A DNA stretch of 47,145 nucleotides from JAGTVG01 sp964389805 (GTDB lineage Bacteria; Bacteroidota; Bacteroidia; Cytophagales; Cyclobacteriaceae): positions 1 through 47,145 of the forward strand of contig CAYMFU010000028.1 in NCBI GenBank assembly GCA_964389805.1, written 5' to 3'. The notes beneath the pieces were generated by a model. That model made no database searches. It worked only from the letters and a program-made list of their open reading frames with translations, and was not told where the DNA came from. Position numbers and translations under genes: made by a program. Of the stretch, positions 8,663 through 18,000 are shown piece by piece (position 1 is the stretch's first letter; each line of letters begins with the position of its first letter).

Positions 8663-11266
8663 TTACGGACTTATAACAATTGTCCGTGTTGATTGTGGAG
8701 CTCCGGTCGGGAAGCTCATAATATTACTATCAGATAATTTAACCGTTATATAATACTCAAAATCAGAATTGGAGAAATCTGAAGCCTTCAAGGAACAAGA
8801 GCCATGTCCTGGTCTCGTAAATTCTATGGATTTTTTACTGTACTTTCGATCACCCAGTTTCCTCCAATACAATGTAGATTCATTAATGTCATGTTCAGAT
8901 AGAACGGTTATCTTTAAATTAAAACCTTCGTTTTTATCTATAATGGTTCTTCTTGTAGGAACTATTATTCGATCCGGACCGGAATATATCTGATCAGGAA
9001 GTGCGGAAGCTGGAAGGGATTTTCCGCTCAAAGAGGTAATTTGATCATCATATTTAGAGAGTAAGCCTAGATAATCCATATTATGCTGTTGTAGATTAGA
9101 AACCGTTCCCATCTCTCCTTTAGTATATACAACCTTTAATAACTGGTGGACCATGTTCTTCCAGTCTCTATTAGCTTGAATTCGTTTCGGTATAACTTCT
9201 TGGAGAGTAAATTCTGCCTTTTTCTCAGCTGAAACTTCATCGAATGCTAACTTCATCAAAGAATCCAGCTCATAAAGTGTATTCCCAAGAATTGCTGTAT
9301 TTCTAGAGTATTTAAATGTATTGATCCAGTATAAAAGTCTTTCCTTATTGCCTATCCCATCGATCTTATCCAGATATAGTTCAATATCCTCTATGAATTT
9401 ATAATAGTTTTCGATCCTGTCGTTATTCATTCTCTCAACACGGAGGCCTCCAGGACCCTGGTTCCAGTCCGAGGTTCTATAAAGATGTGAATCACGTTCA
9501 TTATCTCCTTTAGCGTATAATGGACCACCATCGATTGATGTAAATATAGCAGCGATATCAGCAGAATATTCCTCTCCAAACTGTATGCGGGCCCATTCCT
9601 GGTAAAAATCTCTTGAATCTAAATCTCTGTTCCCCTGTTCTTTATAGCTCCAATCTCCAATCTCCCAGGCAGCTTTGGCTAAGGCAGAAACCATAGGTGC
9701 AACATTGATGGTTCGCCAATGGATCCCCATTAATCCATCGCATCCAAATCTGAATGCATCATAAGCATCTTTTCGCATCCGGCCAACCCATAACTGTGGT
9801 GATATCATAGCAGGATCATCTTCCAACCATGGTATAGCCCACAATGCCCTTTCTGATATATTGGTAAAAGCTGATTCTACTGGAGAAAACCCTACCTCAC
9901 GATTTATGCAACTGAATGGTATGCTTTTTGGTAAAAAATTATCAAATTCCGCCCTGTCAGTTGGAGGACCAAGTACCCAGCCGCAGGTAGCCAATTGAAA
10001 AGGGGAACCCATATCAAAAAGCGTTTCATAGGCGATTTGGATATCTTGCTTTACACTATTGACTTCATCCGAACTGATCTCACTCCATGTCCAACTTTCG
10101 GGTGTCCATAACCAATAATAATCGAGTGGATAGGATTTCAAAATTCTTTCAAAAATCCCTTTATATAACTTTTTAATGGTTTGTGGATCCTCCAAATCAA
10201 ATCCCTCTATTTCCATTCTTAATTTTAGATTTTCAGGTATTGTAAGTGCAGATTCGGTACCCACGCATGTTTTCACCCCCAGCTTTTGGGAAAAATTGAA
10301 TGCTGAATTGAAAAATTGTCTGCTATCATTAAAAATATTAATATTTTCTGATTCAGTATGTGGCCAAGGTGAAACATCATCCATGTAATCGTTCCCATAG
10401 AAATCTTTATCAAATATCTTATCCGCCCCATAATAATAAGATGATGTTTTCCTCGGTAGATAACCCCATGTTGTATCCTGAGTGTTGAAATGTAAAATTG
10501 GGTAGCCGGAATTTACAGTTCCATCTTCATTAATATCTTCTTCAGGTCCAATCCATACCAAAGGCTCGGCTTTATAAGGATGCTGCAATTCTGGTTCAGG
10601 GTAGGTATGCAGTCCTATAAAGTTCATCCCCATTTTTGGCAACTGTCCGATTATTGCTTTATAATCATCAAGTTCCCACCAATCAGGGCCTTCCGGAAAA
10701 TCATGAAAAGGTAAAATCCCCCTTAAATTGAATAAAGGATCTCTCGTAATATCCAAATCAGGAATAATCATATCAATCTTTTCGTCCGGAATAACGTCAT
10801 CGTGAAGATAAAAACCAATCCCCATGTTTTCCAGAAAGTGATATGCACCATATAATACACCGAAATCTGCTCCGCCAATTATCAAAAGCTGATCTGAGTC
10901 AGATGTATTATGTTTCTGAATGAAAAATCCTTGTGGTGAAATATTTTTGTTTTCGAGGATTTTGAATCCATTTGATTTTTCAATTAAAGAATAGTGATCA
11001 ATTTCAGCAATTATTATAGCATTCTTAGAAGATGTCGATTTTGAGCCTATCTGATCGATGCGTAGAAACTCGCCAGTCCTGGCATATAAATATCTGCGGA
11101 TCTCCTTTGCCGCAAGTTTTTCCTGAAATGTGGCCTTTTCCGGTATTTTAATTATATAAGTATCGTCTCGAGGAGAGCATGCGATAATGAAAAATAACAT
11201 GATAAGGTAAAACCAGATAGATGAAATGCCATTTAATTTTACCTTATCACTCTTAAGGGTTATCAT
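8663..11266 (-). CDS. Large surface lipoprotein related to glycoside hydrolases (GH20/GH67-type N-terminal domain)
   Basis: An 867-residue lipoprotein with signal and lipobox IIAC, lipid Cys30, followed by SPRDD. Residues about 40-175 look like the zincin-like N-terminal domain found before GH20, GH67 and GH115 catalytic barrels: ATFQEKLAAKEIRRYLY, then the hallmark GGADFGVLYGAYHFLENMGI. A catalytic-barrel-like region follows, with DYYWLWTPESWTW and DGLMGIHWRTINVAPM rich in aromatic and acidic residues. The C-terminus is a beta-rich module ending in GAPQSTRTIVISP. It probably attacks a plant or algal polysaccharide or a glycoside. No exact GH family is assigned. The L-sugar oxidation genes nearby suggest a shared sugar supply, which is inference. 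Confidence 0.6.
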   Translation of the reverse strand: MITLKSDKVKLNGISSIWFYLIMLFFIIACSPRDDTYIIKIPEKATFQEKLAAKEIRRYLYARTGEFLRIDQIGSKSTSSKNAIIIAEIDHYSLIEKSNGFKILENKNISPQGFFIQKHNTSDSDQLLIIGGADFGVLYGAYHFLENMGIGFYLHDDVIPDEKIDMIIPDLDITRDPLFNLRGILPFHDFPEGPDWWELDDYKAIIGQLPKMGMNFIGLHTYPEPELQHPYKAEPLVWIGPEEDINEDGTVNSGYPILHFNTQDTTWGYLPRKTSSYYYGADKIFDKDFYGNDYMDDVSPWPHTESENINIFNDSRQFFNSAFNFSQKLGVKTCVGTESALTIPENLKLRMEIEGFDLEDPQTIKKLYKGIFERILKSYPLDYYWLWTPESWTWSEISSDEVNSVKQDIQIAYETLFDMGSPFQLATCGWVLGPPTDRAEFDNFLPKSIPFSCINREVGFSPVESAFTNISERALWAIPWLEDDPAMISPQLWVGRMRKDAYDAFRFGCDGLMGIHWRTINVAPMVSALAKAAWEIGDWSYKEQGNRDLDSRDFYQEWARIQFGEEYSADIAAIFTSIDGGPLYAKGDNERDSHLYRTSDWNQGPGGLRVERMNNDRIENYYKFIEDIELYLDKIDGIGNKERLLYWINTFKYSRNTAILGNTLYELDSLMKLAFDEVSAEKKAEFTLQEVIPKRIQANRDWKNMVHQLLKVVYTKGEMGTVSNLQQHNMDYLGLLSKYDDQITSLSGKSLPASALPDQIYSGPDRIIVPTRRTIIDKNEGFNLKITVLSEHDINESTLYWRKLGDRKYSKKSIEFTRPGHGSCSLKASDFSNSDFEYYITVKLSDSNIMSFPTGAPQSTRTIVISP

Positions 11267-11352
11267 ATGTCATGTTAAAAAATCAGGAATCCAACCAGAT
11301 TAATCCTTCCCTTAAGTAAATATATAATAAATCACGACCTTATACCATAAGG

Positions 11353-12507
11353 CTAATAATTATTATAGTAATTCGATACAGTTGAAGTAATCTGACTATA
11401 TATAGGTTTAGTAAACTCAATGAACATATCCTGTGGTGGAGGAGGATTGATTGGTTTACGTTTGGTCAATTTTATCTCATCCTTCGTTAAGGCACGTTCA
11501 TCTCCGTTAAAACTGGCCCATCTTGAAACCCAAACGAATTCACCCGGAAACTTTTCATGCATAATAATTCTTTGCGTTTGAGCTTCAAGAATTTTCATGC
11601 TTATCAATCCATTTGAAATTATTTCACGGGTATATTCCGTATACTCAGCTTTAACCTCACCGATTACTGGTTTCTCGGTACCATCTTCCATGGTAACTTT
11701 ACCAACTTCAACACTATCGTTTTCAGCGATATGCGTCTTTTGCAGATTATTGGTATTCCCTACACTAAATTGATCAAACATTATGACCATAATCTGATCT
11801 GGATTTTTTAACCAGGTGTCCTTTGTGGAATAAAACCTTACAAAAGGATTGTTTTTGTAATGAAATAAATATTCGTCAACCTGATCCTGGAAAAAATCAA
11901 CACTCAGTTTAAAATTAACTGTCGGAACAGGTATTTGATCAACCACAACCTTTAAGGTAGCTATGTCGAGTGCTTCCTCAATTTTATCACCGGTATTCTT
12001 ATAATTCGGAACATATTGATCGGCCTTGATAAAATCATAATAAGCTTCTTTAGCACTTTCACGTGTGTTCAATGCCAATGCCTGCGTGGCAGACTGATAT
12101 CGTTCCTCTGCGGCCATCTCAGTGAGCTGCCTGATCTCATCATAATATTTGTAAGGATCAGGTATTACTGATAAAGCACCCGGGCTACGCATGATTTGCT
12201 CATATAAAGCATTCAACATCTCATATTGGTCAATCATTTTACCACTTTTATACGGATCATTAGAATGTTTGAAATTATAGATCCTGTCAGTGTAATATTT
12301 TATCGCAAGTGGATAAGAATTTGACAGAACTTCTTGGGACTTGGAATGATTTGGATTTCTTCTTAATCTCTCAACTGCCTGTACAGAAGATTGATAATAA
12401 TTTCCCTTTTCAAGGGTCTTTTTGCCGGAAGAACAATTGCTGAAATAAATAATTATTCCAATGAAAAATAGGTAATGAAGATGTTTCATAGTTTCTAAGG
12501 TTTTCAT
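11353..12507 (-). CDS. Lipoprotein of unknown function, 384 residues
   Basis: The first ATG gives a lipid cysteine at residue 25 (YFSNC followed by SSGKK). An internal ATG at 12489 (MKHLHYLFF) would give a shorter, more typical lipoprotein signal and may be the true start. The N-terminal half is helical and repeat-like (KGNYYQSSVQAVERLRRNP, then SATQALALNTRESAKEAYYD), resembling tetratricopeptide helices. The C-terminal half is beta-rich (about 190-350) and holds EFVWVSRWASFNGDERALT. It ends with PPPPQDMFIEFTKPIY. I know the overall look from Bacteroidota genomes but not a function. It is probably periplasmic or surface-attached. Confidence 0.65.
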   Translation of the reverse strand: MKTLETMKHLHYLFFIGIIIYFSNCSSGKKTLEKGNYYQSSVQAVERLRRNPNHSKSQEVLSNSYPLAIKYYTDRIYNFKHSNDPYKSGKMIDQYEMLNALYEQIMRSPGALSVIPDPYKYYDEIRQLTEMAAEERYQSATQALALNTRESAKEAYYDFIKADQYVPNYKNTGDKIEEALDIATLKVVVDQIPVPTVNFKLSVDFFQDQVDEYLFHYKNNPFVRFYSTKDTWLKNPDQIMVIMFDQFSVGNTNNLQKTHIAENDSVEVGKVTMEDGTEKPVIGEVKAEYTEYTREIISNGLISMKILEAQTQRIIMHEKFPGEFVWVSRWASFNGDERALTKDEIKLTKRKPINPPPPQDMFIEFTKPIYSQITSTVSNYYNNY

Positions 12508-12720
12508 TTCAAATATTTAATATTTAAAATGGGGGTTATATACTGGTTAATAACTGATTAACAATTTATAGTTATAAATCATTTTAAATTATTCACATAA
12601 TAGTTAAACATACATATTAACATAAAAACTTATAGTTCTTTCGCCAATATTGTGCCAAATTTCATCATTCAGCTAAAAGTATAAGGATCAATAAACATTA
12701 ATTCAAATCAAAAGATTATT

Positions 12721-12767
12721 GGATTCAATTGTATTTTTTACTTAAATTTAAATACAATTTCTAATCC
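12721..12767. repeat. Inverted repeat upstream of the TonB-like lipoprotein gene
   Basis: A perfect 10-bp arm pair, AATTGTATTT (12727-12736) and AAATACAATT (12750-12759), is extended by GGATT (12721-12725) and AATCC (12763-12767) across a small internal loop. It lies 25-71 bp before the start codon, where it could be an operator or a 5' leader hairpin. Confidence 0.5.
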
Positions 12768-12791
12768 ATTGAATCTTAAATATTTAATACT

Positions 12792-13388
12792 ATGAGAATA
12801 ACGTATTTTTTCGTCTTTATTGTCTTTATATATATAAGTTCTTGTGGAGCAAAAAAAGACAAATCAGACGAATCCGAAGTAAGTGAAGTTACAGCTGATG
12901 AGACTACTTCATCTAAAGAAAACAGTCAATCCTGGATCGATGATTCAGAAATGGATGTTTTATCCAATACTTGGGTTGCTGAAGATGACAAAGGAGAACT
13001 CAGCAGTACATGGACAGAGGATGCATATTCAGAAGAATTGAGCAAATCTTCAGGCCTGGCCAATTCCTGGGTCGATGAATCAGGGGAAACTGTCCACGCC
13101 AAAGCTGAAATTCCACCCGAATTTATAGGGGGAAAAGAAGCTTTATTTAATTACATTAAGGGTACTATAACATACCCGGAGGATGTTGAAGCTGGTAATA
13201 TTTATGTGGCTTTTATAATTGGTTCCGATGGGGGTGTCCGGGATGCCAGGGTATTCAAGGGAGTGAAAGAGAGCATGGATAAAGAAGCACTAAGGATTAT
13301 TAACAATATGCCAAATTGGGATGCGGGACTGATCGATGGTAAACCAGTTGCTTCAGTATATGGATTGCCAATAATCTTCAAGCCCTAG
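12792..13388 (+). CDS. Lipoprotein with a TonB C-terminal domain
   Basis: A 198-residue lipoprotein with lipid Cys18 (YISSC, then GAKKDKSDESE). Residues about 40-100 form an acidic low-complexity linker that repeats a Trp motif four times: SWIDDSE, NTWVAED, STWTEDA and NSWVDES. Residues about 105-198 match the TonB C-terminal fold, with PPEFIGGKEALFNYI, TYPEDVEAGNIYVAFIIG, the GVRDARVFKG turn and the closing P-x-W...G-K-P-V...LPIIF pattern. Unlike true TonB it has no cytoplasmic anchor and no Pro-rich spacer, and there is no ExbB/ExbD nearby. It therefore probably does not energise transport; such TonB-like lipoproteins in Bacteroidota are of uncertain role. Confidence 0.75.
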   Translation: MRITYFFVFIVFIYISSCGAKKDKSDESEVSEVTADETTSSKENSQSWIDDSEMDVLSNTWVAEDDKGELSSTWTEDAYSEELSKSSGLANSWVDESGETVHAKAEIPPEFIGGKEALFNYIKGTITYPEDVEAGNIYVAFIIGSDGGVRDARVFKGVKESMDKEALRIINNMPNWDAGLIDGKPVASVYGLPIIFKP

Positions 13389-13602
13389 ACTCTAACGCTT
13401 TATAGACTTTTATTTGAATATTATTAATTATTTCCTGGCCGAATTTTTTATTGGCCTATATGAGGGTGAAGAATATAGAAAGTAAAGGAAACGGTTCTTT
13501 TCGCTGGTTCACCAGATATGTATTATTCTCATAAAATAATCCACTATATCTTATTTACTATTCCAGTTAATTTGTTATAGGTTTATAGATTAATTTTCAT
13601 AT

Positions 13603-16600
13603 ATGAACCAAATTATAGCTTTTGTTAGAAATTTTAGGAGAATAATCGCCGGGCTAACAGTTGTTTTTATATTTTCTTGTGATTCTATTGATCTCAGAAG
13701 TGATAAAAGGTTTAAACTTTTAAATCCTTCGCATACCGGGATCCATTTTAATAACGCTTTAAGGGAGACGATCGATAACAATATTTTAACCTACCAGGAT
13801 TTTTATAGTGGGGGAGGTGTATCCATTGGTGATATTAATAATGATGGCCTGCCAGATGTCTTTCTGACCGGCAATATGGTTCCTGCAAAGCTCTTTTTAA
13901 ATATAGGAAATTTAAAATTTCTGGACATTACCCAAAGTTCAGGGCTGTCTAATATGGGAAAAGGATGGTTTACAGGAACATCTATGGTTGATATAAATAA
14001 TGATACGTTTCTTGACATATATATATGCAGATCAGGGATGTACGCGCCTGACGATAGAGAAAATCTGTTATTTGTAAATAACCAGGATAATACTTTTACT
14101 GAAATGGGTGAAAAATATGGATTGAATCATCCAGGCTATGCGGTTAATGCTACTTTTTTTGATTACGATAATGATTTTGATCTGGATGTTTTCCTGGTAA
14201 ATCAAGGCCCTGAAAAATTTGCTACGGAAGATCTTGAAAGGTTGCGGGTTGAAGCACATGAATTCTGTGGCGATAAGCTATTTGAGAATACCGGTAATTC
14301 GTTCATTGATGTCACTGAGAAATCAGGTATTATAAGTTCAATAATTGGTTTTGGGCATGGTGTGGCCATTGGGGATATTAATAAGGATGGATATGAAGAT
14401 ATTTATGTAAGCAATGATTTTTTTGAACACGACTATATATACTTCAATAATGGGGATAAGACCTTCAGGGAGACTATAAAGAATTCAACCAAGCATATTT
14501 CTTATTATTCCATGGGAAATGACATGGCAGATTTCAATAATGATGGCTGGCTTGATATAATGGTCCTTGATATGGTTGCCGAAGATAATAAAAGGATGAA
14601 GGAAAATCTGGGGGGTATGAGTGATAACACGTTCAGACAACGGGTCGAAATGGGATTTCACCAACAATATATGTTTAATGTATTACATTTAAATAACGGG
14701 AATGAAACCTTTAGTGAAATCGGCATGCTAGCTGGTGTTTCAAACACCGACTGGAGTTGGGGGCCTTTATTCGCTGATTTTGATAATGATGGATTGAAAG
14801 ACCTCTTTGTTGCAAATGGAATCAGAAAGGATATCCGGAATATGGATTGGGGGGATATATATCGTCAATTTACCAAAATATCCGGTGGAGAGCTCATCTT
14901 TAAAGATAGTGAATGGGAGTATTTGCTTTCAACCATGCCTTCTGAAAAGGTGATGAATTACATGTATAAAAACAATGGGGATTTGACATTTACAAAAGTG
15001 ATGAAAGATTGGGGAATTGATCAACCATCATTTTCAAATGGAGCAGCATATGGGGATCTCGATAATGATGGCGATTTGGATTTAATAGTAAATAATATTG
15101 ATGAAAATGTATTTGTATATGAAAACAGGAGTAATCTTAATGAAAATTCCCATTTTTTAAAACTCAAGTTTATCGGACCAGATGAGAATCCATTTGGTTT
15201 GGGAACCCAGGCCTATATTTATAATGGTGATGAATTGCAATATCAGCAATTATATTTAACCAGGGGTTATAGATCAAGTGTTGATCCCATATTGCACTTT
15301 GGCCTGGGGACTCTTCAGGTTTTGGATTCAATATTGGTATTATGGCCGGATGGAAGAGTAACCAGCCTTGAAAATATTGCGTCAGATCAGTTAATTGAAC
15401 TGGATTATGTGGATTCTGATCCTCCCGGGATAAAAACGCCTATTCAGAGCAGAAAATATTTTAAAGATATTACCCAGGAAGTTGGATTAAATCACAAGCA
15501 TGTAGAAAATGAATTTAATGATTTTGATAGAGAGATTTTATTGCCACACAAATTATCAATGCTTGGTCCTGAAATAGCAGTTGGAGATGTTAATGGGGAT
15601 AAACTGGAAGATTTTTTTATAGGTGGCGCGTTTCGTCAATGGGGCCATCTATTCCTTCAAACCAAGCAAGGATCATTTAAAGACTCTGATAACCAATGTT
15701 GGTTTAATGACAGGAATTTTGAGGATACGGGAGTAGAGTTAATAGATATTGATTTAGATGGTGATTTAGACCTGTATGTCGTAAGCGGAGGCAATGAATT
15801 TAAAACAGGCTTAAAGTTGTTGCAGGACAGAATATATGTCAATGATGGAAACGGAAATTTCGAAAGAAAGGAAGATGCCGTTCCGGAGTTATTGAACAGC
15901 GGTTCAGTTGTTATTCCCAAAGATTTCGATTCAGACGGGGACGCAGATATATTTATCGGTGGCCGGACGAATCCTGGCATGTATCCAAATCCAGCTGATA
16001 GTTATATTTTGATAAATGAAGAGGGGATATATGTTGACGCTACTGATGCCATTGCGCCTCAATTGAAAAATTTAGGGATGGTCACTTCAGCTGTATGGTC
16101 GGATTATGATTTAGATGGGGATGATGATCTAATAATTGTTGGAGAATGGATGTCAATAACACTATTTCAAAACTCAGACGGAGATTTCCATAAGGTTGAA
16201 AATATACAAAATGGGCTTGAACATTCTTCTGGGTGGTGGTGGAGTGTGGAAGCTTTTGATTTTGATGGCGATGGAGATGAAGATCTGATAACTGGTAATA
16301 TGGGAAAGAATTTCAAATATAAAACCTCAGTCGATGAACCTTTTGAAATCTATTGTAAAGATTTTGACGGAAATGGGAGTAATGACATAATTCTTGCTTA
16401 TTACAACGAAGGGGTACTATATCCGGTAAAGGGCAGGAAGTCCGTATCAAGGCAGATCCGGAAATTGTACGAACAGATCCCAACATATGGGCAATATTCT
16501 GTTTCTTCAGTTGAAGAAATATTTGGAAAGGAAAATTTAATAAATTCGCTACATTATCAGGTGGAAACATTTGAATCCTGTTTTGTTGAAAACCTTGGGG

Positions 16601-16941
16601 AGGGGAAGTTCAGAATGATACCACTTGATAACTATGCGCAATTCTCAAATCATAATTCTATCTTATTAAGCGATGTAAACCAAGATGGATCAGAAGACCT
16701 GATTCTTGCAGGAAATTTCTATCCTGTAGAGGTGGAAGCCATTCGAAATGATGCTGGGATTGGGATGTGGATGAAGGGAAATGGCAATGGTGAATTTGAA
16801 AGTATACATTTTACTAAAAGTGGTTTATTTATGGATGGGGATGTGAAGGATATTGAATTTATTACTGTACAGGATAGGCGGGTGATCCTGGCCTCAAAGA
16901 ACAATGATTATATTCAAGCCGTGGAGATATTATTGGATTAA
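13603..16941 (+). CDS. FG-GAP/VCBS repeat lipoprotein with ASPIC/UnbV domain
   Basis: An 1112-residue exported lipoprotein (lipobox IFSC, lipid Cys26). It carries at least a dozen Asp-rich calcium-binding loops of the FG-GAP/VCBS beta-propeller kind, for example GDINNDGLPD, ADFNNDGWLD, GDLDNDGDLD and FDFDGDGDED. The loops are spread over two blocks, about residues 60-500 and 640-1100. Between them, about residues 510-600, lies an ASPIC/UnbV domain (HFGLGTLQ...LWPDGR...). Such proteins are usually encoded beside SusC/SusD pairs and may bind glycans or matrix, but no SusC/SusD gene is in this window. Surface location is likely. Monocistronic. Confidence 0.85.
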   Translation: MNQIIAFVRNFRRIIAGLTVVFIFSCDSIDLRSDKRFKLLNPSHTGIHFNNALRETIDNNILTYQDFYSGGGVSIGDINNDGLPDVFLTGNMVPAKLFLNIGNLKFLDITQSSGLSNMGKGWFTGTSMVDINNDTFLDIYICRSGMYAPDDRENLLFVNNQDNTFTEMGEKYGLNHPGYAVNATFFDYDNDFDLDVFLVNQGPEKFATEDLERLRVEAHEFCGDKLFENTGNSFIDVTEKSGIISSIIGFGHGVAIGDINKDGYEDIYVSNDFFEHDYIYFNNGDKTFRETIKNSTKHISYYSMGNDMADFNNDGWLDIMVLDMVAEDNKRMKENLGGMSDNTFRQRVEMGFHQQYMFNVLHLNNGNETFSEIGMLAGVSNTDWSWGPLFADFDNDGLKDLFVANGIRKDIRNMDWGDIYRQFTKISGGELIFKDSEWEYLLSTMPSEKVMNYMYKNNGDLTFTKVMKDWGIDQPSFSNGAAYGDLDNDGDLDLIVNNIDENVFVYENRSNLNENSHFLKLKFIGPDENPFGLGTQAYIYNGDELQYQQLYLTRGYRSSVDPILHFGLGTLQVLDSILVLWPDGRVTSLENIASDQLIELDYVDSDPPGIKTPIQSRKYFKDITQEVGLNHKHVENEFNDFDREILLPHKLSMLGPEIAVGDVNGDKLEDFFIGGAFRQWGHLFLQTKQGSFKDSDNQCWFNDRNFEDTGVELIDIDLDGDLDLYVVSGGNEFKTGLKLLQDRIYVNDGNGNFERKEDAVPELLNSGSVVIPKDFDSDGDADIFIGGRTNPGMYPNPADSYILINEEGIYVDATDAIAPQLKNLGMVTSAVWSDYDLDGDDDLIIVGEWMSITLFQNSDGDFHKVENIQNGLEHSSGWWWSVEAFDFDGDGDEDLITGNMGKNFKYKTSVDEPFEIYCKDFDGNGSNDIILAYYNEGVLYPVKGRKSVSRQIRKLYEQIPTYGQYSVSSVEEIFGKENLINSLHYQVETFESCFVENLGEGKFRMIPLDNYAQFSNHNSILLSDVNQDGSEDLILAGNFYPVEVEAIRNDAGIGMWMKGNGNGEFESIHFTKSGLFMDGDVKDIEFITVQDRRVILASKNNDYIQAVEILLD

Positions 16942-16961
16942 ATCTTCAAGGCACCAATCCA

Positions 16962-17065
16962 GGTTTGAAAAATGTGTCTCTTAATTAGCGTTTACACAAT
17001 CTATTCTACACTACCGGTTTGAAAAATGTGTCTCTTAATTAATGATTGCACAATCTATTCTCCAC
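16962..17065. repeat. 54-bp tandem duplication between two convergent genes
   Basis: Two near-identical units start GGTTTGAAAAATGTGTCTCT at 16962 and 17016, a period of 54 bp. They differ at only a few positions around the middle. The second unit includes the last codons and the TAG stop of the terB-like gene, so the first unit is an extra copy of that gene's 3' end. Confidence 0.85.
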
Positions 17066-17432
17066 TTCCTTTCTCTGGAGGACTCTTCCAAATCTTGAAA
17101 CTTTTTTGAATTATCTCGTCAACGTAATCCTTAGAAAATCCAAGGGCAGTTCCCAATTCATGCAGGATCTTTTGTTCGTTTTCATGGAGATATCCGTCAA
17201 GAACAGCCATGAGTATGGCATCCGCCATCTGCTCCTCCTTTCTTACTGAGGTTTGAATAGTTTTTTGATTGAAATTTAAGGCTTCTTTAAACATTTCTTT
17301 TAATTCCTTTTCTTCTATCCCTAGCATTGAAGCTTTTTCAATTATGAATTCCTTTTCCATTGGATCCAGCACCCCATCTGCAAGGGCGATTATCATCAGA
17401 TTCTTTAGATGTGATAATCTGGTATCATCCAT
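17055..17432 (-). CDS. TerB-like domain protein
   Basis: A 125-residue all-helical cytoplasmic protein of the TerB/tellurite-resistance-like superfamily. It shows the pattern LMIIALADGVLDPMEKEFI with acidic D-G-x-x-D-x-x-E residues near the N-terminus. A second similar half follows, MAVLDGYLHENEQKILHELG, matching the internal duplication of TerB folds, which bind divalent metal through these acidic loops. It starts 3 bp after the gldC stop codon and is surely co-transcribed with it. A role in tellurite resistance should not be assumed. The 3' end is tandemly duplicated. Confidence 0.8.
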   Translation of the reverse strand: MDDTRLSHLKNLMIIALADGVLDPMEKEFIIEKASMLGIEEKELKEMFKEALNFNQKTIQTSVRKEEQMADAILMAVLDGYLHENEQKILHELGTALGFSKDYVDEIIQKSFKIWKSPPEKGSGE

Positions 17433-17435
17433 GAT

Positions 17436-17765
17436 TTAGTATTCTTTGTTCTTTATATGGTTTGCCAGTTTGTTACATAGGTCATTTATTGATTCCGAAA
17501 TAAAGGAATCACCTGTGGCAGTAAGTACGGACTGTGCTAATCCCCCAAGCGTGTCAAGCAGGAATTTATCCATTTCATCGATGCGCATATCTGTTGTCCA
17601 TAGATCAATCTTAAGGGTATTGCTTTGAATGGGATCCCATAAGCTTATAGCTATTGCCTTAGTATTGTTTTCTTTGTTATCGCTGTCTGACGCTTTCCAG
17701 GTAATCTTTTCTGGCAGATTATTTTGATCCAAATCAATTTCAAATGCGATCATTGACTTCTTCAT
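17436..17765 (-). CDS. gldC: Gliding motility protein GldC
   Basis: A 109-residue cytoplasmic protein recognised by the GldC pattern: FEIDLDQNNLPEKITW, then KAIAISLWDP, TLKIDLWTTDMRIDEMDKF and a C-terminal ATGDSF...DLCNKLANH segment. In Flavobacterium johnsoniae GldC is an accessory protein that improves gliding; it is not part of the essential type IX secretion core. No other gld or spr genes are in the window. It is followed at once by the terB-like gene and preceded by a 236-bp gap containing a large dyad, so it begins a separate two-gene unit after ribF. Confidence 0.85.
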   Translation of the reverse strand: MKKSMIAFEIDLDQNNLPEKITWKASDSDNKENNTKAIAISLWDPIQSNTLKIDLWTTDMRIDEMDKFLLDTLGGLAQSVLTATGDSFISESINDLCNKLANHIKNKEY

Positions 17766-17904
17766 AACGATTGAATTATTTTCAGGTTATTTAAAAAAAT
17801 CTTATAAAGCAATTAATGGCTTATAATACCCAAGATAGGGATTTTACTAAAAAAATATGGAAAAAATGAAATGAAATCCCATATTATGGCAGGCTGTAGT
17901 AGAA

Positions 17905-17958
17905 TTGCATACATAATTATGTAAACGCGTTTTATCAATTATTATGAATTGTATGCAA
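17905..17958. repeat. Large imperfect dyad between ribF and gldC
   Basis: Outer arms TTGCATAC (17905-17912) and GTATGCAA (17951-17958) flank AT-rich partly complementary sequence and a central palindrome AAACGCGTTT (17923-17932). There is no T-run, so it does not look like a standard terminator. It lies upstream of gldC and could be an operator. Confidence 0.45.
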
Positions 17959-18000
17959 CCTTCCTCAATGAAACAATAAATTCCCCAAATCAATTCTGCT

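Noticed and set aside
17055..17432. Tellurite-resistance operon
   Set aside because: Only a single TerB-like domain protein is present; terC, terD and terZ partners are absent and the gene belongs with gldC.
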